A stretch of DNA of 35,001 bases from Clostridia bacterium (GCA_017621475.1 JAGATA010000038.1:1-35001), one strand, 5' to 3'. Shown: positions 21,235 through 30,079, counted from the first letter of the stretch. The notes: a model not told the origin generated them from the sequence alone. Made by a program: numbers and translations.

Positions 21235-22140
21235 TCAAGAGTTGCGAATCTTATCCATCAAGTAATGGCCGAGGATAACGCAGATGAAAGCGATAGCCGC
21301 GCCGCAGAGCACGTCCGAAAGGAAGTGCGCGCCGACAAGGATTCTTGTGAACGCCATAAATGCGCCCCATACCGCAACGGCGATATAAGTTGCTTTTTTG
21401 GCATACGGGAACTTGCTTTCGATCTTTTTATCGTAAAGAAGCGGCAAAAGACCTAAAGCCACGGCGTTTGCTGTGTGGCCCGAGGGGAACGAACGGTAGC
21501 CGGAAAACGGCTGCATCTTATACCAAGGAGTGAACAGGGAAATATCACCGAACTCCGCCACAAGCTGGCGCATACGAATTCTGCCCCAAAGAAGCTTGCC
21601 TGCCTGTATTCCAACGAACATAAGAGCGAGCATCGCTCCACATATGATACAGGGAACAAGCAATCTTTTTGCCGTTTTTTCGGATAGCATAAGAACTCCG
21701 ATGAAAAGAGCAAGGGACAATATGACCGTCAAGGGTATAACTATCACAAGGTGTTTTGCGGAGAAGACCTTGTCTGCCAGTTCCACGATGCCTTCCACAG
21801 AAGCTTCCACGGAGCTGTAAACAAAATATACGGAAATTGCACCAAGCCCTGCAATGCAGAGGTATTTCCAAGGTTTATTTACTTTTATGAATGCGCGCAT
21901 AATGATCGCCGCACAGAAAGCGCCTAGTATGTTGGAGGGCCATTCTCCGATAAGCTCAATAATAAGCGCAAAGATCGGAACTGTGATGGAAAGCCTGTTG
22001 CCTTCTTCAAGGTTTGTAAGGGAGGCGGATATTTTAAGATCGAATATCGTGGCAAACACCATACCTATTACAAACACAGCGGCAAAAGCAAGACATATTA
22101 TCGCGCGGGGATCTTTCTTTAATGAATTTAAAAATTTCAT
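21235..22140 (-). CDS. PAP2-family membrane phosphatase
   Basis: A 301-residue integral membrane protein with about seven hydrophobic segments. The PAP2 phosphatase motifs lie in the C-terminal half: a degenerate first motif KLLWGRIRMR, then YRSFPSGHT and FTRILVGAHFLSDV with the catalytic histidines. Relatives dephosphorylate undecaprenyl pyrophosphate, phosphatidic acid or phosphatidylglycerol phosphate. The first motif ends MR rather than RP, which may affect substrate choice. I chose the ATG at 22140, seven bases after GGGAGA; an ATG at 22146 would leave no spacing. It lies 23 bp after glk and is probably co-transcribed. Confidence 0.88.
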   Translation of the reverse strand: MKFLNSLKKDPRAIICLAFAAVFVIGMVFATIFDLKISASLTNLEEGNRLSITVPIFALIIELIGEWPSNILGAFCAAIIMRAFIKVNKPWKYLCIAGLGAISVYFVYSSVEASVEGIVELADKVFSAKHLVIVIPLTVILSLALFIGVLMLSEKTAKRLLVPCIICGAMLALMFVGIQAGKLLWGRIRMRQLVAEFGDISLFTPWYKMQPFSGYRSFPSGHTANAVALGLLPLLYDKKIESKFPYAKKATYIAVAVWGAFMAFTRILVGAHFLSDVLCGAAIAFICVILGHYLMDKIRNS

Positions 22141-22163
22141 AGTCATTCTCCCTGATACGGCGA

Positions 22164-23132
22164 TTATTTTGCCGAGTTTACAAGAGCTGCCGCACCGATG
22201 ATGCCGGCATCGTTTCCGAGCGTTGCTATGCGGATGTCTGTTTTGAGCTTGTCATCCGCAGAATAAACTTCTTTTGCAACCTCTGCTTTGAGGGGAAGAA
22301 GAAGCGGGTCGCCTTCGTTGCAAACGCCGCCGCCGATAAGAAGAACATCAGGCTGGAAGATGTTTACAAGGTTTGCAACGCCACACGCGAGGTGCTTAAT
22401 GTAGTAATCAACTACGGCTGCGCCGGTAGCATCGCCCTTTCTCATGGCGGCGAATGCTGTTTTGCCGCCGATCTTGTTTATATCGCCTTCGCACATTTCC
22501 GCCATAATGGGGGATCTTGTTTCGGCAAATTTTTCTCTTGTAAGAGCAACGAGGGCTGTTGCGGAGCTATAGGCTTCAAAGCAGCCTTTTCTGCCGCAGG
22601 AGCAAGCTCTGCCGCCGTATTCGATAACCATATGTCCAAGCTCTGCACCGCCGAAAGCGCAACCTGTGAGGACTTTTCCGTCGATAACGACACCGCCGCC
22701 AACACCTGTGCCGAGTGTTATCATAACTGCAATCTCTGCATCCTTTGCCGCGCCTTTTGTTGCTTCGCCGAGGGCGGCGAGGTTAGCGTCGTTTCCGATA
22801 GCCACGTTTTCTTGTGCAACACCGGAATTTTCGCAGAATATCTTAACTACGGGAAAATCGCGCATTTTGATATTGTTAGCGTATTCGATAAGACCTGTTT
22901 TTGGGTTTACGGTACCGGGGGATGCGATACCTACTTTCACACCGTCGCGAACAATGTCGACTCCGCATTCTTCGCAAACTCTCTTTGAAAGAGCTGCCAT
23001 ATCCTTTGTGATCTCTTCGGGACCTCGGCTTGCAAGCGTGGGAGTGGAGATCTTTTTAACTATATTGTAGTTTTCGTCAACGAGACCAACGGCAATATTT
23101 GTGCCGCCGAGATCAATACCTATTGTGTACAT
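22164..23132 (-). CDS. glk: ROK-family glucokinase
   Basis: A 322-residue sugar kinase. ATP-binding IGIDLGGTNIAVGLVD and LGTGVGGGVVIDG, the substrate loop IGNDANLAALGE with its catalytic Asp, and the ROK zinc site (ELGHMVIEYGG, then CSCGRKGCFEAYSS) are all intact. There is no DNA-binding N-terminal domain, so it is an enzyme and not a ROK repressor. It converts glucose to glucose 6-phosphate. GGAGG precedes the ATG. It leads a probable two-gene operon with the PAP2 gene. Confidence 0.92.
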   Translation of the reverse strand: MYTIGIDLGGTNIAVGLVDENYNIVKKISTPTLASRGPEEITKDMAALSKRVCEECGVDIVRDGVKVGIASPGTVNPKTGLIEYANNIKMRDFPVVKIFCENSGVAQENVAIGNDANLAALGEATKGAAKDAEIAVMITLGTGVGGGVVIDGKVLTGCAFGGAELGHMVIEYGGRACSCGRKGCFEAYSSATALVALTREKFAETRSPIMAEMCEGDINKIGGKTAFAAMRKGDATGAAVVDYYIKHLACGVANLVNIFQPDVLLIGGGVCNEGDPLLLPLKAEVAKEVYSADDKLKTDIRIATLGNDAGIIGAAALVNSAK

Positions 23133-23178
23133 TTATTTTTCCTCCGTTAAGGTTATTTTTTCTATATTTACTGATTAT

Positions 23179-23207
23179 ATTATAATTGGAAAATTCCGTG
23201 TTGTCAA
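23179..23207 (-). promoter_or_regulatory. Promoter of glk
   Basis: On the minus strand, perfect TTGACA (23207-23202), 17-bp spacer and TATAAT (23184-23179). A second TATAAT overlaps at 23179-23174. Confidence 0.8.
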
Positions 23208-23232
23208 TAACGGATTGTATTTGAAAACCAAA

Positions 23233-23619
23233 TCACGCAAGGCTTTGAAAGCTTACGCCGAACAAAACGGTAAGCCTTTGCAGTGTATCTCGAAATTTTA
23301 TTGCGGCAGGCAGGAATCCCGCCGCGTCCCGTGCCTTGTATGCCCCGTAAAGCTCCCCCATTGCCTCATCTGCGCGATCAAGCAGTTCATAGCTTGAAAC
23401 ATAGGAAAGTTTTATGATGCTCTTTTGCCAGAGCATACGTATTTTCTCTACGTTTTGCGAAATATCTTCCGCTTCTTTTTCAAAGCTTTCCGCATCTTGT
23501 GGAAGAGACTCTGTTATATCCAAAATTTCATGAAGTGATTTTGAGATAAAATAAGAATCTGCAAAAACAAACGTACACAAAAGTATAAATATAATGAGAA
23601 CACTTATGAAAGTTTTCAT
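23233..23619 (-). CDS. DUF4363 family protein
   Basis: A 128-residue protein. An N-terminal hydrophobic segment (about 4-24, FISVLIIFILLCTFVFADSYF) acts as signal anchor, followed by a helical extracytoplasmic domain (SLPQDAESFEKEAEDI, then IKLSYVSSYELLDRADEAMGEL). It matches the DUF4363 pattern seen next to DUF421 genes in Clostridia; no function is established. Its ATG overlaps the preceding stop codon in an ATGA, so translation is coupled to the DUF421 gene. Confidence 0.8.
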   Translation of the reverse strand: MKTFISVLIIFILLCTFVFADSYFISKSLHEILDITESLPQDAESFEKEAEDISQNVEKIRMLWQKSIIKLSYVSSYELLDRADEAMGELYGAYKARDAAGFLPAAIKFRDTLQRLTVLFGVSFQSLA

Positions 23620-24263
23620 AAAGCACAGTCCTTCCTTTTGATTATTTCGATTTTATCCTCATCGTCGACGGTCATAAGGAAGACGGCAGAAAGCTCTGTT
23701 TTCTTTTTTTTCAAGGTATCGAGTACCCATTTTTCGCTTTTGCCGCTGTCCTCAAGAGCATACTCCACAAGATTTCCGTCTATAATTACGGGATGAGCTA
23801 TGCCGCAAATGTTCGGCGCTTGCTCCGAGACAAAGAATGAAAGTTTCCCGTTGGATTCGAGTATGGCATAGTCTATCTCTTTTGCGGAGCTGTAACCCGC
23901 TATGCGAAGCTCGCAAAGCAGGTCCTCCACCGTCAGGCGCATCTTACTCATTTGGTTTATGTCTATTTGCCCCTTGTTTATGATTATGCTCGGTTTGCCG
24001 TCCAGTATCTTTTTCAAAAAAGTTATCTTTGTCGTAAGAAAAGAAAAAAGAACCTCCATGCATATAAGCGTAAGGATCGGGACAACTGCATAAAGTATGG
24101 GTATATCCGTACCGGAAAGAGGCGCGCTTGCAAGGTTAGAGAGCAGAAAAGTCGTTACAAGCTCTGAAACCTGCATCTGACCTATCTGCCTTTTGCCGGA
24201 AAAGCGCATCACCCCGATCAGCACCGCGTATATGACTATTGTTCGTATGAATATCGCCGCCAA
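23616..24263 (-). CDS. DUF421 membrane protein (YetF/YrbG-like)
   Basis: A 215-residue protein. Three N-terminal membrane helices (about 3-20, 33-50 and 55-78, with MRFSGKRQIGQMQVSELVTTFLLSNLAS typical of DUF421) precede a cytoplasmic domain with KPSIIINKGQIDINQMSKMRLTVEDLLCELR. In Bacillus related proteins are linked to spore or membrane functions, but the activity is unknown. The start is TTG at 24263, preceded by AAGGAG at nine bases. It is the first gene of the DUF421-DUF4363 pair. Confidence 0.88.
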   Translation of the reverse strand: MAAIFIRTIVIYAVLIGVMRFSGKRQIGQMQVSELVTTFLLSNLASAPLSGTDIPILYAVVPILTLICMEVLFSFLTTKITFLKKILDGKPSIIINKGQIDINQMSKMRLTVEDLLCELRIAGYSSAKEIDYAILESNGKLSFFVSEQAPNICGIAHPVIIDGNLVEYALEDSGKSEKWVLDTLKKKKTELSAVFLMTVDDEDKIEIIKRKDCAL

Positions 24264-24329
24264 AATAAAAATCTCCTTAAAAAATTATCCTTGTTTAATT
24301 ATTATTTACAAGTTTATTTGCAATATCGG

Positions 24330-24358
24330 TTGAAAAATTTTGCGCATTAGGATATAAT
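24330..24358 (+). promoter_or_regulatory. Promoter of hprK
   Basis: TTGAAA (24330-24335) and TATAAT (24353-24358) are 17 bp apart. Confidence 0.75.
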
Positions 24359-24422
24359 TACTATGTACAAGTATAGATTTTAACAGAAATCAATATAAAA
24401 AGCTGAAAGAAAGGAAAATAAT

Positions 24423-25415
24423 ATGAGTATCGACGTAAATAAAACAGAGGTTATGGAAGAAGATTCCAACGTTATCTATGAAGCGCCGCTTTCCGCTATC
24501 GCTAAAGAGTTCAAACTTGAAACGATATACGGCCCCGAAGGTTGGGGAGACAGAAAGGTAGTTTGCTCCGATGTAAGCCGTCCCGGTCTTGCGCTTACGG
24601 GTTTTTTCGATTGCTTTGACGCAAATCGTCTTGAGATCCTTGGAAAAGCAGAGCACGAATATATGGAAACGTTTCCTCACGACGTAAGAATGCAGAAATA
24701 CGAAGCGCTTTTTGAAAAAAATATTCCCGCTGTCATCATCTCCTGGGGTCTTCCCATACTCGAAGGGCTTGTTGACGCGGCGAAGAAATATGGTATTCCC
24801 GTTTTCCGCACCGTCGAAAGCACAACGGAGATACACCACGCGCTCATCTCTTACCTTAACGTAGAGCTTGCGCCCCGCATCACGCGCCACGGCGTTCTTG
24901 TTGAAGTGTATGGCGAAGGTGTTCTTATCCTCGGCGACAGCGGCATCGGTAAGAGCGAAACTGCAATAGAGCTTGTTAAACGCGGTCACCGCCTTGTTGC
25001 GGACGATGCGGTAGAGCTTAGAAGAGTTTCTGCAAAGACTATTGTAGGTTCTGCGCCCGAAGTGCTTCGTCACTTTACAGAGCTTCGCGGTATCGGCATC
25101 GTTGACGTTAGCAGAACTTTTGGTATCGGTGCTGTAAAGGAAACCGAAAAGATCAATATGGTTCTTAAACTTGAGCATTGGGATAAAGATAAATTCTACG
25201 ACAGAATCGGCCTTGAAATGCAGACAACAAATATTCTCGGCCTTGAGATAGCTACAACGACTATTCCCGTAAGCTCCGGTAGAAACCTTGCGGTAATCAT
25301 CGAGGTTGCCGCGATGAACAATAAACAGAGATGTTTGGGTTACAACACGGCAGAGCATTTTACAGAGCGTCTTACGGAATTTATGCTCAACGGTAATGGC
25401 GTACCGCTCTTTTAA
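24423..25415 (+). CDS. hprK: HPr kinase/phosphorylase
   Basis: A 330-residue enzyme. The N-terminal regulatory domain (about 20-145) is followed by RHGVLVEVYGEGVLI, Walker A GDSGIGKS (171-178), VADDAVE, and the family signature ELRGIGIVDVSRTFG. The C-terminal KINMVLKLEHWD and TTIPVSSGRNLAVIIEVAAMN complete the catalytic core. It phosphorylates or dephosphorylates Ser46 of HPr and so controls carbon catabolite repression. It has about 20 extra acidic residues at the N-terminus compared with Bacillus. Here it is followed by DUF2232 and gdpP, and not by lgt as in many Firmicutes. Confidence 0.95.
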   Translation: MSIDVNKTEVMEEDSNVIYEAPLSAIAKEFKLETIYGPEGWGDRKVVCSDVSRPGLALTGFFDCFDANRLEILGKAEHEYMETFPHDVRMQKYEALFEKNIPAVIISWGLPILEGLVDAAKKYGIPVFRTVESTTEIHHALISYLNVELAPRITRHGVLVEVYGEGVLILGDSGIGKSETAIELVKRGHRLVADDAVELRRVSAKTIVGSAPEVLRHFTELRGIGIVDVSRTFGIGAVKETEKINMVLKLEHWDKDKFYDRIGLEMQTTNILGLEIATTTIPVSSGRNLAVIIEVAAMNNKQRCLGYNTAEHFTERLTEFMLNGNGVPLF

Positions 25416-25437
25416 CCGTGAAGTAAGGTGAGAATCG

Positions 25438-26439
25438 ATGAACAGTAATACTATAAATCCAAGGAAGATATCAACGCTTCCGCTTGCGATAACGCAGGTG
25501 CTTGCGGCGCTTATTCTTGCAATTTCGGCAAGGTTTGGTTTCCTACATATCGGGGTGCTGGGCGTTGCTGTTATCACGGCGGTGCTTGCGCTGCAGATAA
25601 GAATATCAAGAAGCTATTGGTATATCTTTGTTTGTGCACTTTGCCTTTGTGTCTGCTTTATGGTAGGCGGAGTTTATTCTATGGCACTTTGCCTTTGCGC
25701 TATTATCACCGGTATCGTCTTTTTTGTGATGATAAAGAAAAAACAGACTAAAATATCCGTAAGCCTTGCAATGCTTGTGCTTTATACGGCGCTTTTTGTC
25801 GGCGTTTTTGTGATAATATACGCACTTGCGGGATTTGAACTTTCTGTTTCTGCCATAACACAGTATTTTTCCGATATTGTGGACTCGGTGTATGAAATTG
25901 CCGTTGAAAACCTTGAACCCGTTATCGAACAGGTTGCAAAATCGGAGGGAGTGACGGTTGAGGAATATAAACAGTTGATTGCCGCCGCTTTTGATTATCT
26001 TAAAGTAATGCTTCCCGCATACTTTGTTGCGGTTATGGCGGTGCTCGGATATATCACGGCTTGCATTTTTAAATTCTTTACAAGAATTCTTGAATGTGAG
26101 ATCGTTCTTCCCGATCCGAGATGGGAAACCCTGCCGACGTCCGTTTGCGCTTGGGTCTATATTGTTTCTTATACGATATACATTTTCACATCTTTTTCTT
26201 CGAAGATCGGCGTTTTCGGCATAGCGGCAAACAGCATCGTTGCCATATTCACTCCGATAATGCTTCTTATGGGCGCGAAATGGATAGCTTCCAAGAAAAA
26301 TCACGGCGTGATGGTTGCGCTTTTTGTGGCGGCGTTTATCTTTATCGGCCCCTTGTCGCTTACATTACTTTGCCTCTTCGGCGCGCACGAAACTTTGCGC
26401 CGCAGAGCTTTGCTTAAAAAAACAGAACCCAAAACTTAA
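25438..26439 (+). CDS. DUF2232 (YybS-like) multi-pass membrane protein
   Basis: A 333-residue membrane protein with about eight hydrophobic segments (first near 15-35, last near 290-320) and one longer soluble stretch at about 140-180 (ITQYFSDIVDSVYEIAVENLEPVIEQ). YybS-type proteins with this layout commonly sit directly before gdpP in Firmicutes, as here (33 bp gap). No biochemical activity is known; a membrane partner of GdpP or a transporter-like role is inference. It starts 22 bp after hprK with AAGGTGAG, so it is probably co-transcribed. Confidence 0.8.
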   Translation: MNSNTINPRKISTLPLAITQVLAALILAISARFGFLHIGVLGVAVITAVLALQIRISRSYWYIFVCALCLCVCFMVGGVYSMALCLCAIITGIVFFVMIKKKQTKISVSLAMLVLYTALFVGVFVIIYALAGFELSVSAITQYFSDIVDSVYEIAVENLEPVIEQVAKSEGVTVEEYKQLIAAAFDYLKVMLPAYFVAVMAVLGYITACIFKFFTRILECEIVLPDPRWETLPTSVCAWVYIVSYTIYIFTSFSSKIGVFGIAANSIVAIFTPIMLLMGAKWIASKKNHGVMVALFVAAFIFIGPLSLTLLCLFGAHETLRRRALLKKTEPKT

Positions 26440-26472
26440 ATTAACAATTTTATCAAGAAAGAGGATCAACAT

Positions 26473-28524
26473 ATGCCTGATAAGAAAAAATCACCTTCCG
26501 GTTTCGGGCGTGTACCGCTTGGCGGCATTCTCTGCACATGCTTCGGCGTTCTTGCTCTGGCTGTGTGCGTTATATCCATCATATATACGGATTATCCCGC
26601 AGAAAAGATCGCGGTATTTTCCCTTGCGGCGTATCTTGCACTTATGGTGCTTATGCTCGTTATCTATATAATCGCTTGCGCGGTTTCGCGCACCGGTTCT
26701 GCGGGTATGGCACTTTCGGTAACGCAGGGAATCTCCGTTCAGTTTTTGCAAAAGATCAAAAAGCCCGTTGTCATCTGCGATGAAAAGGGCAAGATCATTT
26801 GGTATAACCAGCATATGAAGGATTGCTGCAAAACGGACGGTGTGCTTTACAACAAATACATAGACAACATTTGCGATGCGACCATTGAGCGTATTGTTAA
26901 AAGCGACCCAAAGGTGGGAACGGAGGTTCGTTTTTCTTCCATTGAAAACGCGGATAAGGGCGAAAGTGCTATCTTCAGCGCTATCGGTGAAGAAATAATG
27001 CTTGACAGCAAGTGCTATTATATGGCTGTATTTACCGATATAACCGCACTTAAAGAAGCGGAAAAACGCCTGCACGAAGAGGATACTGTCATTGCTTATG
27101 CGATGATAGACAACCTAGACGAGCTTTTGCAGTACGTTCAGGAGCTTTATGCGAACGCCTCCAATGAAGTTGAGCAAAAGCTTGAAAGCTATTTCGAGCG
27201 CGTGGGCGGCTTTGTGCGCGAATACGGCAACAACCGTTTCATCTGTATGTTCGCGGCAAAATACCTGCCCGAATTTGAAAAAGATAAATTCTCCTTGCTT
27301 GACGATGTGCGCGAGATCCGCGTGGGCGATTCCACTTTGCCCGTTACCATCTCCGTTGGTATAGCCAAGATAAGCGGCACTCTTTACGAAAAAGAGCGCG
27401 CAACGCAGGCGGCGCTTGATATGGCGCTCCAGCGCGGCGGCGACCAGGTCGTTATCAAAACTCCCGAAGGCACGGAATTTTACGGCGGTAAAACGAAATC
27501 CGTGCAGAAGCGTACAAAAGTACGCTCCCGCGTTATTGCAAACGAGCTTATCGCGCTTATTTCACGAAGCGATAACGTGCTTATTATGGGTCATAAATTC
27601 CCCGATATGGACTCTTTTGCCTCTTGTATTGCCGTCGCGAGAATTGCGAAATTCTGCGGCGCAACTTCCCACATTATTGTGGATAAGAACGACAAAAATC
27701 TCAAGAGCGCTTTCCGCCTTGTGGATGAAAGCCCCGAATATAACGGTATGTTCGTTGACAGAGCGCAGGCGCAGGATCTTCTTATGAGCGAAACGCTAGT
27801 TGTTGTTGTCGACGTAAATAACCTTAATTTCTGCGAAGCTCCCGATGTTGTAAGCGGTGCTTACAACGTGGTCATCATAGACCATCATAGAAAAACTTCC
27901 GAATTTGAGAAAAAACCGAATATCGTTTATATCGAGCCCAGCGCCTCCAGCGCCTCGGAGCTTGTTTCCGAGCTTCTTGAGCTTATCCTCCCGCAGGGTA
28001 CGCTCACAAAGACAGAGGCGGATTTGCTCTTTGCAGGTATGCTTCTTGATACGAAGCAATTTACGCATAACGCCGGCGTCCGTACCTTTGGTTCTGCGCT
28101 TTATCTGCGCAGCGAGGGCGCATCCCCTATCGATGCTCAAGCGCTCTTTAAGACCGATATTTACGATTTCCTTAACGAAGCAAAATTCGAAAGCAATGTT
28201 TCCATTTATAAAAACGTTATTGCCATTGCGCTTAATGAAACGAACAGCGAAAACCCCGGCATCCGCGTAACGGCGGCGAAGGCGGCGGACAGACTCCTCC
28301 ACGTAGAGGGAATTTGCGCCGCGTTCACGCTCTGCTCTCTTGACGATGCCATTCATATCTCCGCGCGCTCGGACGGCTCTGTAAACGTACAGCGCATACT
28401 TGAAAAGCTTGGCGGCGGCGGTCACTTCGATGCGGCGGGCGCACAGCTCAAGGGCGTTTCTATGAAGGAAGCACTTTCCCTCTTGCGCGAAGCTATCGAC
28501 GATATACTCGATATGGCAGAGTGA
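26473..28524 (+). CDS. gdpP: GdpP cyclic-di-AMP phosphodiesterase
   Basis: A 683-residue membrane enzyme with the full GdpP order: two N-terminal helices (about 17-38 and 47-70), a PAS-like sensor (about 85-195, KKPVVICDEKGKIIWYN), a degenerate GGDEF domain (about 200-330) and DHH-DHHA1 (about 360-680). Catalytic metal ligands are present in GHKFPDMDS, VVDVNN, D470-H471-H472 and MLLDTKQF; the DHHA1 signature is GGGGHFDAAG from 647. It hydrolyses c-di-AMP to pApA, so it tunes potassium and osmotic control. The PAS domain in relatives binds haem; no ligand residue can be assigned here. rplI, its usual follower, is absent. Confidence 0.95.
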   Translation: MPDKKKSPSGFGRVPLGGILCTCFGVLALAVCVISIIYTDYPAEKIAVFSLAAYLALMVLMLVIYIIACAVSRTGSAGMALSVTQGISVQFLQKIKKPVVICDEKGKIIWYNQHMKDCCKTDGVLYNKYIDNICDATIERIVKSDPKVGTEVRFSSIENADKGESAIFSAIGEEIMLDSKCYYMAVFTDITALKEAEKRLHEEDTVIAYAMIDNLDELLQYVQELYANASNEVEQKLESYFERVGGFVREYGNNRFICMFAAKYLPEFEKDKFSLLDDVREIRVGDSTLPVTISVGIAKISGTLYEKERATQAALDMALQRGGDQVVIKTPEGTEFYGGKTKSVQKRTKVRSRVIANELIALISRSDNVLIMGHKFPDMDSFASCIAVARIAKFCGATSHIIVDKNDKNLKSAFRLVDESPEYNGMFVDRAQAQDLLMSETLVVVVDVNNLNFCEAPDVVSGAYNVVIIDHHRKTSEFEKKPNIVYIEPSASSASELVSELLELILPQGTLTKTEADLLFAGMLLDTKQFTHNAGVRTFGSALYLRSEGASPIDAQALFKTDIYDFLNEAKFESNVSIYKNVIAIALNETNSENPGIRVTAAKAADRLLHVEGICAAFTLCSLDDAIHISARSDGSVNVQRILEKLGGGGHFDAAGAQLKGVSMKEALSLLREAIDDILDMAE

Positions 28525-28532
28525 TGATAATG

Positions 28533-28560
28533 AAAAAATCCACCGAAAGGTGGATTTTTT
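28533..28560 (+). terminator. Terminator of the hprK-DUF2232-gdpP operon
   Basis: AAAAAATCCACC, loop GAAA, GGTGGATTTTTT, perfect 12-bp stem. It is identical to the terminator at 29102-29129. Confidence 0.9.
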
Positions 28561-28581
28561 TATGCGCAAAAACGCACCCAA

Positions 28582-28610
28582 TTGACATATCGGGAATTTT
28601 ATGGTAAAAT
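28582..28610 (+). promoter_or_regulatory. Promoter of the small lipoprotein gene
   Basis: Perfect TTGACA (28582-28587), 17-bp spacer, TAAAAT (28605-28610), extended -10 TGG. Confidence 0.75.
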
Positions 28611-28641
28611 AAATATGCAAATAATATCCAAGGAGGTTCTT

Positions 28642-29097
28642 ATGAAAAATATTTTTAAAAAGATACTACTCTGCCTTACGGCTTTGCTGATGCTTGCACT
28701 GCCGCTTTCCGCCTGCGCGGACGGTGAAAAAGAGGCTCCTGTTCTGGAGCTGTGCGGTAACATTACCGTAATGCGCTTTCGTGAATTTGAAATTGGAGAG
28801 GTAACCCCTGCGAAGAAAAATACCTCAAACGAAGCGGAAATGAAAAGGATAATAAACTATATCAACTCTGCCGAAAAGAAATATTCCGTGCATAACGATA
28901 AGGATGATGCTTTGGCAGATGGCGGCGGTAAGGTATTTACCGTTTCGCTTTCAAACGGAACGGCGGTAACAATTGTTTACGAAGAAAATATACCGCATAT
29001 CTCCATAGACGGGGTGCTTTATTCCGTTTCCGATCATTTTATCGAAGGCTTTTACGATATTTACTCGGCTATAGAAGCGGAAGAAACCGAAATATAA
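28642..29097 (+). CDS. Predicted lipoprotein of unknown function
   Basis: A 151-residue protein. Residues 1-25 are a lipoprotein signal peptide (MKNIFKKILLCLTALLMLAL) ending in the lipobox L22-S23-A24-C25. The mature part of about 125 residues is hydrophilic: LELCGNITVMRFREFEIGE, then KVFTVSLSNGTAVTIVYEE and IPHISIDGVLYSVSD, which suggests alternating beta strands. I recognise no family. AAGGAGG lies before the ATG at 28642; a longer frame from 28582 would start on the promoter. It is a single-gene unit between identical terminators. Confidence 0.8.
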   Translation: MKNIFKKILLCLTALLMLALPLSACADGEKEAPVLELCGNITVMRFREFEIGEVTPAKKNTSNEAEMKRIINYINSAEKKYSVHNDKDDALADGGGKVFTVSLSNGTAVTIVYEENIPHISIDGVLYSVSDHFIEGFYDIYSAIEAEETEI

Positions 29098-29101
29098 AAC
29101 G

Positions 29102-29129
29102 AAAAAATCCACCGAAAGGTGGATTTTTT
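29102..29129 (+). terminator. Terminator of the lipoprotein gene
   Basis: Same 28-bp hairpin as at 28533-28560, four bases after the stop codon. Confidence 0.9.
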
Positions 29130-29153
29130 ATTCGCGAATTTGTGAGAAATAAA

Positions 29154-29175
29154 GGACCGTCGGGGACGCCGGTCC
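29154..29175. repeat. GC-rich palindromic repeat unit
   Basis: GGACCG (29154-29159) pairs with CGGTCC (29170-29175) around a G-rich loop, inside a GTCGGGGACGCCGGTCCC stretch in an otherwise AT-rich gap. From memory, similar words recur between genes of gut Clostridia; one copy only in this window. Confidence 0.4.
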
Positions 29176-29206
29176 CTACAAAAAACGGCGCATTGCACTT
29201 TTTTAA

Positions 29207-30061
29207 TTATTTCTTTATATCCTCGTCGCTGCAATGCACCGTGTAGTTTGCGGTGAAGGCATCCCACTGCTCGTCTTTTTCGATGGCGAGCCATTCAGCC
29301 GCCGTGCCTTCAAAATAGATGTCGCGCAGCACTTCGCAGTTGGATATGACGGAGTAGCCTATCTTTTCCACTGTTTTTGGGAGTGTGAGCGAGGTGAGCG
29401 CGGAGCAAAAAGCAAAAGTTTCGTCTTCGATAACTGCCACACCTTCGGGAATTGCAAGCTCGGTAAGACTTTTGCAGTTTCCGAAAACTTCGCTTGAAAT
29501 GCTTACAAGACTATCGGGAAGAACGACGGTTTCAAGTCTTCCGCACCCGTAAAACGCGGCGTTGCCGATGTGTGTTACGCTGCCGCCGAGGGCAACACGC
29601 TCTGTGGAAGCATCCCAGAGGGCGCATTCCGCGATGACTTTTGTATCTTTATGCGTTTTGAAGATGCTTTTTGCATTTTCAGTTATGTCGATAAGAATAA
29701 GATAAGGGTTTTCATCGCTGCCAAGGTATTTGCCGCCGTCATATACGTTATAGGAAAGCTTCGGACAGTTTTCGAAAGCGTCGTAAGCTATCTGCGTAAC
29801 GCTTTCGGGTATGATGACTTCGGTCACGCCGCTTTTTTTGAAAGCGTAAGAGCCGATTGCGGTAACGGGCAAGCCCTTGTATTCTTCGGGTATTACCACG
29901 GAGCTATCCTTGCAATCTCCATAAGAGAGCAGAGTATATGAGCTTTCATCTTCATTTAGCTCAAATTCAAGTCCTTTGCTCGGTGTACGGTCGTTTCCGC
30001 AGGAGCAAAGGCAAAAAAGAGTACAAATTACGGTGAAAATTGATAAAAGTTTCTTTTTCAT
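29207..30061 (-). CDS. Leucine-rich-repeat (BspA-type) lipoprotein
   Basis: A 284-residue surface protein. The signal peptide ends in lipobox L18-C19-S20-C21. The mature protein carries LRR_5 repeats of the BspA type, for example PVTAIGSYAFKKSGVTEVIIP, then SVTHIGNAAFYGCGRLETVVLP and VAVIEDETFAFCSALTSLTLP. Such proteins bind host or microbial ligands or act as surface scaffolds; the ligand is unknown. AGAGGA precedes the ATG. It starts 18 bp after truB, so it appears to ride on the rbfA-nrnA-truB transcript, an odd place for a surface protein. Confidence 0.88.
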   Translation of the reverse strand: MKKKLLSIFTVICTLFCLCSCGNDRTPSKGLEFELNEDESSYTLLSYGDCKDSSVVIPEEYKGLPVTAIGSYAFKKSGVTEVIIPESVTQIAYDAFENCPKLSYNVYDGGKYLGSDENPYLILIDITENAKSIFKTHKDTKVIAECALWDASTERVALGGSVTHIGNAAFYGCGRLETVVLPDSLVSISSEVFGNCKSLTELAIPEGVAVIEDETFAFCSALTSLTLPKTVEKIGYSVISNCEVLRDIYFEGTAAEWLAIEKDEQWDAFTANYTVHCSDEDIKK

Positions 30062-30079
30062 ATATGTTCCTCTTGGGCC

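Noticed and set aside
24390..25577. A 395-codon minus-strand frame antisense to hprK
   Set aside because: hprK has all family motifs on the other strand; this frame has no recognisable domain and no start context.
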